NCBI RefSeq assembly: GCF_001704635.1
Contig: NZ_MAXF01000107.1
Coordinates: 1-64,000, forward strand
Reading direction: 5' to 3'
DNA: 64,000 bases
Source of the DNA: Streptomyces sparsogenes
GTDB lineage: Bacteria; Actinomycetota; Actinomycetes; Streptomycetales; Streptomycetaceae
Shown here: positions 39,510-48,395 of the stretch, piece by piece
How positions within the stretch are numbered: position 1 is the first letter of the stretch
How the letters are laid out: the number at the start of each line of letters is the position of its first letter
Notes under the pieces: generated by a model
What the model was told of the DNA's origin: nothing
Databases searched by the model: none
What the model saw: the letters and a program-made list of their open reading frames with translations, nothing else
Position numbers and translations under genes: made by a program

Positions 39510-40190
39510 ATGGTGCAGAAGGCCAAGATCCTCCTGGTCGATGACCGGCCGGAGAATCTGCTGGCGCTGGAGGCCATTCTCTCCGCGCTCGATCAGACAC
39601 TGGTACGGGCATCGTCAGGGGAGGAAGCGCTCAAGGCGCTGCTGACGGACGACTTCGCGGTGATCCTGCTGGACGTCCAGATGCCGGGGATGGACGGATT
39701 CGAGACCGCCGCGCACATCAAGCGGCGGGAGCGCACCCGCGACATCCCGATCATCTTTCTCACGGCGATCAACCACGGTCCGCACCACACCTTCCGCGGG
39801 TACGCGGCGGGCGCGGTCGACTACATCTCCAAGCCGTTCGACCCGTGGGTGCTGCGCGCGAAGGTCTCGGTGTTCGTCGACCTGTACATGAAGAACTGCC
39901 AGCTTCGGGAGCAGGCCTCCCTGTTGCGGCTGCAGCTCGAGGGCGGCCAGCCCGCCGCCGGGGAGGACGCCAAGGAGTCGGCCGGGCTGCTCGCCGAGCT
40001 GTCCGCGCGGCTGGCGGCGGTGGAGGAGCAGGCCGAGGCGCTGTCCAAACAGCTCGACGAGTCCGCGGACGCGGCCGCCGTGGCCACCGCCGCCCATCTG
40101 GAGCGCAAACTGACCGGGCTGCGGCGGGCGCTTGACGCGCTGGAGCCCGGCGCCGGCGGCGGAGCGGGCCAGGCGCCCTCACAGAACTGA
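39510..40190 (+). CDS. osaB: OsaB-like response regulator with coiled-coil C-terminus
   Basis: About 226 aa. A receiver domain at residues 5-125 carries LLVDDRPEN and the phospho-acceptor in ILLDVQMPGMDGFE, plus the conserved KPFD. The C-terminal half is a helical, alanine/glutamate-rich coiled coil (LLAELSARLAAVEEQ) with no DNA-binding domain, so it must act through protein contacts. OsaB is the reported partner of OsaA in osmoadaptation. I chose the ATG at 39510 because GAGGAGGA precedes it and the receiver begins directly after. In-frame ATGs at 39486 (with GGGAGG) and 39396 would add a serine/glycine-rich tail. Confidence 0.88.
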   Translation: MVQKAKILLVDDRPENLLALEAILSALDQTLVRASSGEEALKALLTDDFAVILLDVQMPGMDGFETAAHIKRRERTRDIPIIFLTAINHGPHHTFRGYAAGAVDYISKPFDPWVLRAKVSVFVDLYMKNCQLREQASLLRLQLEGGQPAAGEDAKESAGLLAELSARLAAVEEQAEALSKQLDESADAAAVATAAHLERKLTGLRRALDALEPGAGGGAGQAPSQN

Positions 40191-40338
40191 ACAGCTCAGG
40201 GCGGAGTGACGCCCCGTCGCCCTGACGTCCCGTCATCCCTTGTCCCGCTCCGCACGCCGCCGCGGGCGGCGCCGTCACGGGTGTGACGTGAGTGACGCCC
40301 GGCACCGCGGTATGCGTGCTCCGTACGGCGGACGCGGG

Positions 40339-40344
40339 TAATCT
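40339..40344 (+). promoter_or_regulatory. -10 element giving a probable leaderless ftsK mRNA
   Basis: TAATCT ends seven bases before the ftsK ATG at 40352 and there is no Shine-Dalgarno sequence, so initiation probably occurs at or beside the start codon. Confidence 0.5.
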
Positions 40345-40351
40345 CGCCCCC

Positions 40352-43222
40352 ATGGCCTCTCGTACGTCCGGCAAGGGTTCCCAGAGCACGGCGGGCACCT
40401 CGAAGAAGCGCGCCGGGCCGTCCGGGGGCGCGGCCAAGAAGGCGCCCGCGAAGAAGGCGGTCGCCAGGAAGGCGCCCGTCAAGAAGTCCGCCGCGCCCGT
40501 GAAGAAGGCCGCGCCGAGGAAGGCGGCGGCCAAGGCCGCGCCGCCCAAGCCGGCGCCGAGCCCCACCAGCGGGGTGCTCCGCGCGGCGCGGGCCGTCTGG
40601 ATGGGGATGGCGCGCGGTGTCGCGGCGCTGTTCCGCGGCATAGGGCGCGGCGCGAAGGGGCTGGATCCGGCCCACCGCAAGGACGGCAGCGCGCTGCTGC
40701 TGCTCGCCCTGGCCCTGATCGTCGCGGTCGGCACCTGGTCCAATCTGCGGGGCCCGGTGGGTGACCTGGTCGAGGTGCTGGTCACCGGCGCCTTCGGGCG
40801 GCTCGACCTGATCGTGCCGATACTGCTGGGCGCCATCGCGGTCCGGCTGATCCTCCACCCCGAGAAGCCGGAGGCGAACGGACGGATCGTCATCGGCCTT
40901 TCCGCGCTGGTGATCGGCGTGCTCGGGCAGGTCCACATCGCCTGCGGGGCGCCGGGGCGCGGCCAGGGCACCCAGGCCATCCAGGACGCGGGCGGCCTCA
41001 TCGGCTGGGCGGCGTCCCGGCCGCTGATCGTCGCGATGGGCGAGGTGCTGGCCGTACCGCTGCTGGTGCTGCTGACCGTCTTCGGGCTGCTGGTCGTCAC
41101 CGCGACGCCCGTCGCCGCGATCCCGCACCGGCTGCGGCTGCTCGGCATCCGGCTCGGCCTCGTCCGCGAACACCCCGTCGGCTACCAGGTCGACGACGAC
41201 TACGCGGCCTACGAGCGGGACGACGCCGAGTACGCCCAGGAATGGCGCGAGACGCCCGCCAGGCGGCCTCGGCGGGCCTCCCTGGACAAGGGGGGCCCGC
41301 AGGGCGCGGACGACCCGGAGCGGGCCGAGGAGGAGGCGCTGCGCAAGCGCCGGCGGCCGCGCCGCGGCCAGTCCGCGCAGCCGCCGCTCGACCGCCCGAT
41401 GGACGCCGTGGACGTGGCGGCCGCCGCGGCCGCGGCCCTGGACGGGGCGGTGCTGCACGGCGTCCAGCCCTCACCGCTGGTCGCCGGGCTCAGCAGCGGG
41501 ATCTCCACCACCGACCGGATCCCCGGCTCCGACACCGGCGGGGTGCCGGGGGCGCGCGACGCCGAGCAGGCCGGCGCGCCGGGCGCCCCGGCGGGCAAGG
41601 GGAAGCGGCCCGGCCGGCCGAAGGCGGCCGAAGGAGCCGAGGGGGCCGAGGGGGAGCGGACGGCCCTCGTCCCCGACCTGACCCGGCCCACGCCCGAGCC
41701 CTCCGAGCCGCTGCCGCCGCGCGCCGAGCAGCTGCAGCTCTCCGGCGACATCACCTACGCCCTGCCCTCGCTCGACCTGCTGGAGCGCGGCGGGCCGGGC
41801 AAGACCCGCAGTGCGGCCAACGACGCGGTCGTCGCCTCGCTGTCGACCGTCTTCTCCGAGTTCAAGGTGGACGCGTCCGTCACCGGCTTCACCCGCGGCC
41901 CGACGGTCACCCGCTACGAGGTGGAGCTGGGCCCGGCGGTGAAGGTCGAGCGGATCACGGCCCTGACGAAGAACATCGCCTACGCCGTCGCCAGCCCCGA
42001 TGTGCGCATCATCAGCCCGATCCCCGGCAAGTCCGCCGTCGGCATCGAGATCCCCAACACCGACCGCGAGATGGTCCGGCTGGGCGATGTGCTGCGCTCG
42101 GCCGACGCCGTCGGCGACGACCACCCGATGATCGTCGCGCTCGGCAAGGACGTCGAGGGCGGCTATGTCTCGCACAACCTGGCGACCATGCCCCACGTGC
42201 TCGTGGCCGGCGCCACCGGCTCCGGAAAGTCGTCCTGCATCAACTGCCTGATCACCTCGGTCATGGTGCGCGCCACCCCGGACGACGTGCGGATGGTGCT
42301 GGTCGACCCCAAGCGCGTGGAGCTCACCGCGTACGAGGGCATCCCGCACCTGATCACCCCGATCATCACCAACCCCAAGCGGGCCGCCGAGGCCCTGCAG
42401 TGGGTCGTGCGGGAGATGGACCTGCGCTACGACGACCTCGCGGCGTTCGGCTTCCGGCACGTGGACGACTTCAACGCGGCGGTCCGGGCCGGCAAGGTGA
42501 AGCAGCCCGAGGGGAGCGAGCGGGAGCTCAAGCCCTACCCGTATCTGCTGGTGATCGTGGACGAGCTCGCGGACCTGATGATGGTCGCCCCCAGGGACGT
42601 CGAGGACTCGATCGTCCGCATCACCCAGCTGGCCCGCGCGGCGGGCATCCACCTGGTGCTGGCCACCCAGCGGCCGTCCGTGGACGTCGTCACCGGCCTG
42701 ATCAAGGCGAACGTGCCCTCACGGCTCGCGTTCGCCACCTCCTCGCTGGCCGACAGCCGGGTGATCCTGGACCAGGCGGGCGCCGAAAAGCTGATCGGCA
42801 AGGGCGACAGCCTGTTCCTGCCGATGGGGGCGAGCAAGCCGGTCCGGATGCAGGGCGCCTTCGTCACGGAGGAGGAGGTCGCCGCCGTCGTCGAGCACTG
42901 CAAGGCCCAGATGGCGCCCGTCTTCCGCGACGACGTCACCGTCGGGACGGCGAAGAAGAAGGAGATCGACGAGGACATCGGCGACGATCTGGATCTGCTG
43001 TGCCAGGCCGCTGAGCTGGTCGTCTCCACCCAGTTCGGGTCGACCTCGATGCTCCAGCGCAAGCTGCGGGTGGGCTTCGCCAAGGCGGGGCGGCTGATGG
43101 ACCTCATGGAGTCGCGCGGGGTCGTCGGCCCGAGCGAGGGCTCCAAGGCGCGCGATGTACTGGTCAAACCGGAAGAATTGGATGGCGTGCTGGCCGTGAT
43201 CCGCGGGGAGGCTCACTCATAA
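40352..43222 (+). CDS. ftsK: DNA translocase FtsK
   Basis: A 956-aa septal DNA pump that clears chromosome ends from the division septum, important in sporulation septation in Streptomyces. The N-terminus is very rich in K/A/P (KKAPAKKAVARKAPVKK), followed by four hydrophobic segments (about residues 108-265), a disordered acidic/Pro-rich linker, the RecA-like motor with Walker A GATGSGKSS near residue 619 and VIVDELADLM as Walker B, and a C-terminal winged-helix gamma domain (about 885-950) reading KOPS-type DNA signals. Full length for the actinobacterial form. Confidence 0.96.
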   Translation: MASRTSGKGSQSTAGTSKKRAGPSGGAAKKAPAKKAVARKAPVKKSAAPVKKAAPRKAAAKAAPPKPAPSPTSGVLRAARAVWMGMARGVAALFRGIGRGAKGLDPAHRKDGSALLLLALALIVAVGTWSNLRGPVGDLVEVLVTGAFGRLDLIVPILLGAIAVRLILHPEKPEANGRIVIGLSALVIGVLGQVHIACGAPGRGQGTQAIQDAGGLIGWAASRPLIVAMGEVLAVPLLVLLTVFGLLVVTATPVAAIPHRLRLLGIRLGLVREHPVGYQVDDDYAAYERDDAEYAQEWRETPARRPRRASLDKGGPQGADDPERAEEEALRKRRRPRRGQSAQPPLDRPMDAVDVAAAAAAALDGAVLHGVQPSPLVAGLSSGISTTDRIPGSDTGGVPGARDAEQAGAPGAPAGKGKRPGRPKAAEGAEGAEGERTALVPDLTRPTPEPSEPLPPRAEQLQLSGDITYALPSLDLLERGGPGKTRSAANDAVVASLSTVFSEFKVDASVTGFTRGPTVTRYEVELGPAVKVERITALTKNIAYAVASPDVRIISPIPGKSAVGIEIPNTDREMVRLGDVLRSADAVGDDHPMIVALGKDVEGGYVSHNLATMPHVLVAGATGSGKSSCINCLITSVMVRATPDDVRMVLVDPKRVELTAYEGIPHLITPIITNPKRAAEALQWVVREMDLRYDDLAAFGFRHVDDFNAAVRAGKVKQPEGSERELKPYPYLLVIVDELADLMMVAPRDVEDSIVRITQLARAAGIHLVLATQRPSVDVVTGLIKANVPSRLAFATSSLADSRVILDQAGAEKLIGKGDSLFLPMGASKPVRMQGAFVTEEEVAAVVEHCKAQMAPVFRDDVTVGTAKKKEIDEDIGDDLDLLCQAAELVVSTQFGSTSMLQRKLRVGFAKAGRLMDLMESRGVVGPSEGSKARDVLVKPEELDGVLAVIRGEAHS

Positions 43223-43412
43223 GGAATCGGCGGGCAACCGTTTCCCCTGCCGATACGTCAAGTTGAGGGAGGTGGCGGAGCGATGTCCCACGATCGCGGT
43301 CATACGGCAATCCTGATGGCGGACAAACTCCGCCCTCCCGCTTGCCCGACCCTTTCGCCCCACCCCTAGACTGAACCTCCAGCAGGTGGCTACACGCTCG
43401 AAAGGCGCCCCC

Positions 43413-44237
43413 GTGTCCATCGGCAACTCCCCCGGCAACTTCCCAGAGGACGAGCGGCCTTCCGTCGGCCGCGCCCTCCAGCAGGCCCGTATCGCCGCCG
43501 GGCTGACCGTCGACGAGGTCAGTACCACCACCCGGGTGCGTGTTCCCCTCGTCCGAGGCATCGAGCAGGACGACTACTCCCGATGCGGCGGCGACGTCTA
43601 CGCCCGGGGCCACATCCGCGTGCTCGCCCGCGCGGTCGGCCTGGACGCGGACGCCCTGGTCGCCCAGTACGACGCCGAGCACGGAGGCCGCCCCGAGCCC
43701 ACCCCCGCGGCGCCGCTCTTCGAGGCCGAGCGGATCCGCCCCGAGCCCCGGCGCCCCAACTGGACGGCCGCCATGGTCGCGGCCATCGTGGCGGTCGTCG
43801 GATTCGTCGGCTTCACGCTCTTCAGCGGCGGCACGGGGGACGACGGCTCCACGGTCGCCGAGGAGACCACCACGGCCAAGCCGTCCACCACCCCGCCCAG
43901 CACCAAGCCCGCCCCCACCAAGCCGACCGACCAGAAGCCCGAGCCCTCCGACAGCGCCATCGCGGGGGTCCCGGCGGACAAGGTCACGGTCAAGCTGACC
44001 GCGGAGGGCGGGCAGAGCTGGATCTCCGCCCAGGACCACAACGGACGGCTGATCCACGAGGGCCTGCTGCGCCAGGGCGACTCGAAGACCTTCAGGGACA
44101 GCAAGCGGATCGATCTGGTGCTCGGCAACGCCCAGGCCATCAAGCTGTTCGTGAACGGCAAGGAGGTCAAGAACCTGGCGGCCAACGGGCAGGTCCAGCG
44201 GCTGAGCTACACCAAGGGAGACCCCGAGGCGGGCTGA
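43413..44237 (+). CDS. RodZ-like HTH-TM protein with DUF4115 domain
   Basis: A 274-aa single-pass membrane protein. Residues 20-95 are a Cro/XRE-type helix-turn-helix (GRALQQARIAAGLTVDEVS, then YARGHIRVLARAVGLD), a transmembrane segment lies at about 120-140, followed by a Thr/Pro/Lys-rich linker and an extracellular beta-rich DUF4115 domain. This is the architecture of RodZ, which links the MreB cytoskeleton to cell-wall synthesis. GTG 43413 (GAAAGG upstream) was chosen over the in-frame GTG at 43386. It lies between ftsK and rimO, fitting a cell-shape or division role. Confidence 0.85.
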   Translation: MSIGNSPGNFPEDERPSVGRALQQARIAAGLTVDEVSTTTRVRVPLVRGIEQDDYSRCGGDVYARGHIRVLARAVGLDADALVAQYDAEHGGRPEPTPAAPLFEAERIRPEPRRPNWTAAMVAAIVAVVGFVGFTLFSGGTGDDGSTVAEETTTAKPSTTPPSTKPAPTKPTDQKPEPSDSAIAGVPADKVTVKLTAEGGQSWISAQDHNGRLIHEGLLRQGDSKTFRDSKRIDLVLGNAQAIKLFVNGKEVKNLAANGQVQRLSYTKGDPEAG

Positions 44238-44288
44238 CCCGGCGGCCGGACGGGAGCCCTGGCAGCGGGAGGTGTCGCTGCGACGAAG

Positions 44289-44294
44289 TAGTCT
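44289..44294 (+). promoter_or_regulatory. -10 element giving a probable leaderless rimO mRNA
   Basis: TAGTCT ends six bases before the rimO ATG, with no ribosome-binding site between. Confidence 0.5.
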
Positions 44295-44300
44295 GAGCCC

Positions 44301-45887
44301 ATGTCCGAACGCCGTACCGTCGCCCTTGTCACTCTTGGCTGCGCCCGTAACGAGGTGGACTCGGAGGAGCTCGCAGGCCGCTTGGCGGCGGACGGCTGGG
44401 AGCTCGTCGAGGAAGCCGCCGACGCCGACGTCGCCGTCGTCAACACCTGCGGATTCGTCGAAGCGGCCAAGAAGGACTCGGTCGACGCCCTGCTGGAGGC
44501 CAACGACCTGAAGGACCACGGCCGCACCCAGGCCGTGGTCGCCGTCGGCTGCATGGCCGAGCGGTACGGAAAGGAGCTGGCGGAAGCGCTGCCCGAGGCC
44601 GACGGAGTGCTCGGCTTCGACGACTACGTCCACATCTCGGACCGGCTGCGCACCATCCTGTCCGGCGGCGTCCACGCCTCCCACACTCCCCGGGACCGCC
44701 GCAAGCTGCTGCCCATCAGCCCGGCCGAGCGGCAGGAGGCCGCCGAGGTCGCCCTGCCGGGCCACGCGCAGGCCGAGGCCGCCCCCGCCCCCGAGGACCT
44801 GCCCGAGGGCGTGGCCCCCGCCTCCGGCCCCCGGGCCCCGCTGCGCCGCAGACTGGGCACCAGCCCGGTGGCCTCCGTCAAGCTGGCCTCCGGCTGCGAC
44901 CGCCGGTGCTCCTTCTGCGCCATCCCGTCCTTCCGCGGGTCCTTCATCTCGCGCAGACCCTCCGATGTGCTGGGGGAGACCCGCTGGCTCGCCGAGCAGG
45001 GGGTGAAGGAGATCATGCTGGTCTCCGAGAACAACACCTCCTACGGCAAGGACCTCGGCGACATCCGGCTGCTGGAGACGCTGCTGCCCGAGCTCGCCGC
45101 GGTGGACGGCATCGAGCGGATCCGGGTCAGCTATCTGCAGCCCGCCGAGATGCGGCCCGGCCTGATCGACGTGCTGACCTCGACCGAGAAGGTCGCGCCG
45201 TACTTCGACCTGTCCTTCCAGCACTCCGCCCCCGCGGTGCTGCGCGCCATGCGCCGCTTCGGGGACACAGACCGCTTCCTCGAGCTGCTGGACCGCATCC
45301 GGGCCAAGGCGCCGCAGGCGGGCGTCCGGTCCAACTTCATCGTCGGCTTCCCCGGCGAGACCGAGGCCGACCTGGCCGAGCTGGAGCGGTTCCTCGGCGA
45401 GGCCCGGCTGGATGCCATCGGTGTCTTCGGGTACTCGGACGAGGACGGCACCGAGGCCGCGACGTACGAGGACAAGGTCGACCCGGACGAGGTCGCCGAG
45501 CGGCTGGCGCACATCTCGCGGCTGGCCGAGGAGCTCACCGCGCAGCGGGCCGAGGAGCGGCTGGGTGAGGTGGTCGAGGTGCTGGTCGAGGAGATCGGTG
45601 GCTCTTACGCCGAAGACGACACCGAGGCCGACACCGATGCCGGCGGCCGGGACGGCATCGAGGCCGGTGAGGGCGGGGGGTCCGTGGTGGGGCGCGGTGC
45701 CCACCAGGCGCCTGAGACCGACGGCCAGACGATGCTGACCCTGTCCGGAGCCGGCCCCCGGCCCGCCGTGGGCGACCTGGTCACGGCCAAGGTGGTGGCC
45801 GCGGAGGGCGTGGACCTGGTCGCGGAGGTGCTGCCGCGGGGCGAGCCGGCGCGGGCCGGCGCGTGTTCCGAGGAGGCGGCCAGATGA
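44301..45887 (+). CDS. rimO: Ribosomal protein S12 methylthiotransferase RimO
   Basis: A 528-aa radical-SAM enzyme that adds a methylthio group to an aspartate of ribosomal protein S12. The N-terminal MTTase domain has cluster cysteines in LGCARN, NTCGF and VGCMAERYG. The radical-SAM cluster is C199-x3-C203-x2-C206 (CDRRCSFC). A Pro/Ala/Glu-rich stretch separates the two domains. The C-terminal TRAM domain is split by an acidic, glycine-rich insertion (about residues 435-475, EDDTEADTDAGG onward), making the protein longer than usual. The stop overlaps the pgsA start (ATGA), indicating an operon. Confidence 0.95.
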   Translation: MSERRTVALVTLGCARNEVDSEELAGRLAADGWELVEEAADADVAVVNTCGFVEAAKKDSVDALLEANDLKDHGRTQAVVAVGCMAERYGKELAEALPEADGVLGFDDYVHISDRLRTILSGGVHASHTPRDRRKLLPISPAERQEAAEVALPGHAQAEAAPAPEDLPEGVAPASGPRAPLRRRLGTSPVASVKLASGCDRRCSFCAIPSFRGSFISRRPSDVLGETRWLAEQGVKEIMLVSENNTSYGKDLGDIRLLETLLPELAAVDGIERIRVSYLQPAEMRPGLIDVLTSTEKVAPYFDLSFQHSAPAVLRAMRRFGDTDRFLELLDRIRAKAPQAGVRSNFIVGFPGETEADLAELERFLGEARLDAIGVFGYSDEDGTEAATYEDKVDPDEVAERLAHISRLAEELTAQRAEERLGEVVEVLVEEIGGSYAEDDTEADTDAGGRDGIEAGEGGGSVVGRGAHQAPETDGQTMLTLSGAGPRPAVGDLVTAKVVAAEGVDLVAEVLPRGEPARAGACSEEAAR

Positions 45888-46534
45888 GCGGAGTCCCGGC
45901 CTCCGCCGCGGGGGGCCACCACCGCCCGGCCGCGGCCGTGCGGCCCGCCGGGCTGTGGAACATCGCCAACATCCTCACCATGGTCCGGCTGCTCCTGGTG
46001 CCCGCGTTCGTGCTGCTGATGCTGCACAACGGGGGGTACGACCCGGTCTGGCGCTCCTTCGCCTGGGCCGCGTTCGCCATCGCCATGATCACCGACCTCT
46101 TCGACGGGCACCTGGCGCGCCGGTACAACCTGGTCACCGACTTCGGCAAGATCGCCGACCCGATCGCCGACAAGGCGATCATGGGCGCCGCGCTGATCTG
46201 CCTGTCCGCCCTCTCCGACCTCCCGTGGTGGGTCACCGGAGTGATTCTCTTCCGCGAGATCGGCATCACCCTGATGCGCTTCTGGGTGATCAAGCACGGA
46301 GTGATCCCGGCCAGCCGGGGCGGGAAGATGAAGACGCTCGCCCAGGGCACCGCGGTGGGCATGTACATCCTGGCGCTCACCGGGCCGCTGGCCACCCTGC
46401 GGTTCTGGATGATGGCCGTGGCGGTGGCGCTCACCGTGCTCACCGGCATCGACTACGTCCGGCAGGCGGTCGTGCTGCGCCGGGCCGGTCTGGCCGCGGA
46501 GCGCGAGCGGGCGGAGCGGGAGTCCGTGGGGTGA
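45884..46534 (+). CDS. pgsA: CDP-diacylglycerol-glycerol-3-phosphate 3-phosphatidyltransferase
   Basis: A 216-aa membrane enzyme making phosphatidylglycerol phosphate. The CDP-alcohol phosphotransferase signature DGHLAR...G...D...D reads DGHLARRYNLVTDFGKIADP, placing all catalytic aspartates. About five to six hydrophobic segments. ATG 45884 overlaps the rimO stop and has GAGGAGG upstream. It overlaps the next gene (GTGA), so rimO-pgsA-pncC form one translationally coupled unit. Confidence 0.94.
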   Translation: MSGVPASAAGGHHRPAAAVRPAGLWNIANILTMVRLLLVPAFVLLMLHNGGYDPVWRSFAWAAFAIAMITDLFDGHLARRYNLVTDFGKIADPIADKAIMGAALICLSALSDLPWWVTGVILFREIGITLMRFWVIKHGVIPASRGGKMKTLAQGTAVGMYILALTGPLATLRFWMMAVAVALTVLTGIDYVRQAVVLRRAGLAAERERAERESVG

Positions 46535-47055
46535 CCGGGGGGAGCGGGGGAGTGGCCGCCGAGGCGCTGGGGCTGCTGGACGGGCGCGGGGAGACCGTGG
46601 CCGTCGCCGAGTCGCTGACCGGCGGGCTGCTGGCCGCCGAGCTGACCGCCGTGCCGGGCGCGTCCCGTTCGTTCCGCGGCTCGGTGACCGCGTACGCCAC
46701 CGAACTCAAGCGGGAGGTACTGGGCGTGGAGGGCGCCCTGCTCGACGCCCGCGGGGCCGTGGACCCGGAGGTCGCCCGGCAGATGGCCCAGGGTGTGCGG
46801 CGGGTGCTGGGCGCGGACTGGGGCGTGGCGACCACGGGTGTCGCGGGCCCCACACCGCAGGACGGACAGCCGGTGGGCACGGTGCACGTGGCCGTCGCGG
46901 GGCCGTCGGGGGCGGCCACCGGGGCCGCGCTGCATTTGGCCGGAGATCGCGCCGGAATCCGTGGACAGACGGTGGAGGCAGCGGTCAAGCTGCTGTTGAG
47001 GGAATTGATCGCGTCGTCGAGGGCACAGGATACGGAACAACACGGGGGGATTTGA
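46531..47055 (+). CDS. pncC: CinA C-terminal-type nicotinamide-nucleotide amidohydrolase
   Basis: A 174-aa cytoplasmic enzyme with the CinA C-terminal fold: VAVAESLTGGLLAAELT, FRGSVTAYATELKREVLGV, WGVATTGVAGPTPQDGQPVG. The serine of AESLTGG is the presumed nucleophile. It deamidates NMN to nicotinate mononucleotide. The N-terminal MoCF-like domain of longer CinA proteins is absent. GTG 46531 overlaps the pgsA stop. Confidence 0.92.
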   Translation: MTGGSGGVAAEALGLLDGRGETVAVAESLTGGLLAAELTAVPGASRSFRGSVTAYATELKREVLGVEGALLDARGAVDPEVARQMAQGVRRVLGADWGVATTGVAGPTPQDGQPVGTVHVAVAGPSGAATGAALHLAGDRAGIRGQTVEAAVKLLLRELIASSRAQDTEQHGGI

Positions 47056-47164
47056 TGTTTGCAGCCCTGAGTGAACACGACATCGCTCCCCGCACGGGCG
47101 CAGCAAGAGGCGGTACGGTGGGGCGTGAAGGATCCGGATCCGAGGTCCGAGGAGGGAGCCAGCG

Positions 47165-47548
47165 ATGATTCTGCTCCGTCGCCTGCTGGGTGACGTGCTG
47201 CGCCGGCAGCGCCAGCGCCAGGGCCGTACCCTGCGCGAGGTGTCCTCCTCCGCCCGGGTGTCCCTCGGCTATCTCTCAGAGGTGGAGCGCGGCCAGAAGG
47301 AGGCTTCCTCCGAGCTGCTGTCCGCGATCTGCGACGCGCTGGACGTCAGGATGTCCCAGGTCATGCGAGAGGTGAGCGACGAGTTGTCGCTCGCGGAGCT
47401 CGCGGAGTCGACAGCGGCGAGCGAGAAGGTGCCCGCACCCATGCGGCCCATGCTCAACTCGGTTTCCGTGACGTCCGTGACGGGTGTCCCGGAGGAGCGG
47501 GTGACCATCAAGGCGCCTACGGAGGCCGTGGACGTCGTGGCGGCCTGA
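47165..47548 (+). CDS. clgR: ClgR transcriptional activator of Clp and Lon proteases
   Basis: A 127-aa XRE-family protein: helix-turn-helix at about residues 8-65 (GRTLREVSSSARVSLGYLSE, then VERGQKE). In Streptomyces and mycobacteria ClgR activates clpP1P2, clpC and lon. It ends in VDVVAA; the terminal alanine pair is the reported ClpP-dependent degron of S. lividans ClgR, giving negative feedback. ATG with GGAGGGAG upstream. A TACGGT at about 47112 is a possible -10. It follows pncC by 109 bp and ends at a strong terminator. Confidence 0.94.
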   Translation: MILLRRLLGDVLRRQRQRQGRTLREVSSSARVSLGYLSEVERGQKEASSELLSAICDALDVRMSQVMREVSDELSLAELAESTAASEKVPAPMRPMLNSVSVTSVTGVPEERVTIKAPTEAVDVVAA

Positions 47549-47581
47549 CGGTCGTCGTCGCAGCCTGACAGCGCAGAGCTT

Positions 47582-47618
47582 TCGAGCCCCGGTCGGTGTA
47601 CAACCGACCGGGGCTCGA
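47582..47618 (+). terminator. clgR terminator
   Basis: A perfect 16-bp stem (47582-47597 with 47603-47618) with a GTACA loop and a TTT shortly after. It lies 33 bp past the clgR stop. Confidence 0.88.
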
Positions 47619-47735
47619 CGTTTGCCAGGTTGTTTGCGGGACACACGTGGGAAGGTGGAGGGAGGGGTTCAATAGGCCCCAAATGGTTCAAAACGCATTC
47701 AAAGGTCAGTCAACAGGTCGAAAAGGAGGAGATGG

Positions 47736-48215
47736 ATGTCTGTGGTGAAGAGCCCCCTCTCGGAGGAGAACCTCAAGGTCGTCGGTGATGCGCTGCAGGG
47801 CGCCCTCGTCGACCTCGTCGACCTGGCGCTCGTGGGCAAGCAGGTTCACTGGACCATCGTCGGCCCGCGCTTCCGTTCGGTCCATCTGCAGCTCGACGAG
47901 GTCGTCACCACCGCCAGGACGCACGCCGACACCGTGGCGGAGCGCGCCTCGGCGCTGGGGGTGCCGCCGGACGGCCGTGCCGCGACCGTGGCGGCGACCA
48001 GCGGCATCGAGACGGCCAAGAGCGGCTGGACCGAGGACACGGACGCGGTGCGTGCCCTGGTGGCCGGCCTCGGGGCCGTGATCACCCGGATGAGGGAGCG
48101 CATCGAGGCCACGGCCGAACCCGATCCGGTGACGCAGGACATTCTGATCGGGCTCACGCGGGACCTGGAGAAGCACCACTGGATGTTCCAGGCGGAGAAC
48201 GTCAACGGTCGCTAG
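47736..48215 (+). CDS. dps: Dps-family DNA-binding ferritin-like protein
   Basis: A 159-aa protein forming a dodecameric shell that stores iron and protects DNA under stress. The Dps ferroxidase signature is visible as HWTIVGPRFRSVHLQLDE, with further HHW near the C-terminus. ATG 47736 has AAGGAGGAG upstream. Streptomyces dpsA is reported to be stress-sigma-factor controlled. A GTTTGC (47632) to GGGAAG (47649) pair with 13-bp spacing only weakly resembles that consensus. Confidence 0.95.
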   Translation: MSVVKSPLSEENLKVVGDALQGALVDLVDLALVGKQVHWTIVGPRFRSVHLQLDEVVTTARTHADTVAERASALGVPPDGRAATVAATSGIETAKSGWTEDTDAVRALVAGLGAVITRMRERIEATAEPDPVTQDILIGLTRDLEKHHWMFQAENVNGR

Positions 48216-48395
48216 CCCGGAGCGGGCGGGGCCGGCGGTGGCCCCGGGGCGGGCGGGGGCGGCGTGACCTTGTCGGGGGCGGCGTGATCGGCGGGCTCAA
48301 GGGGCGTGGGATGTGTGATACGCGCCCGTGAGCCTCCCGTACGCCCTCCCGCCGCGAGTGAGCGGGCGTCTAGCGTCGGCCGAAGGAGGCAGTCG

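Noticed and set aside
47632..47654. SigB-type promoter upstream of dps
   Set aside because: GTTTGC and GGGAAG are 13 bp apart after GTTT and the -10 half lacks GGGTA; too weak to annotate.
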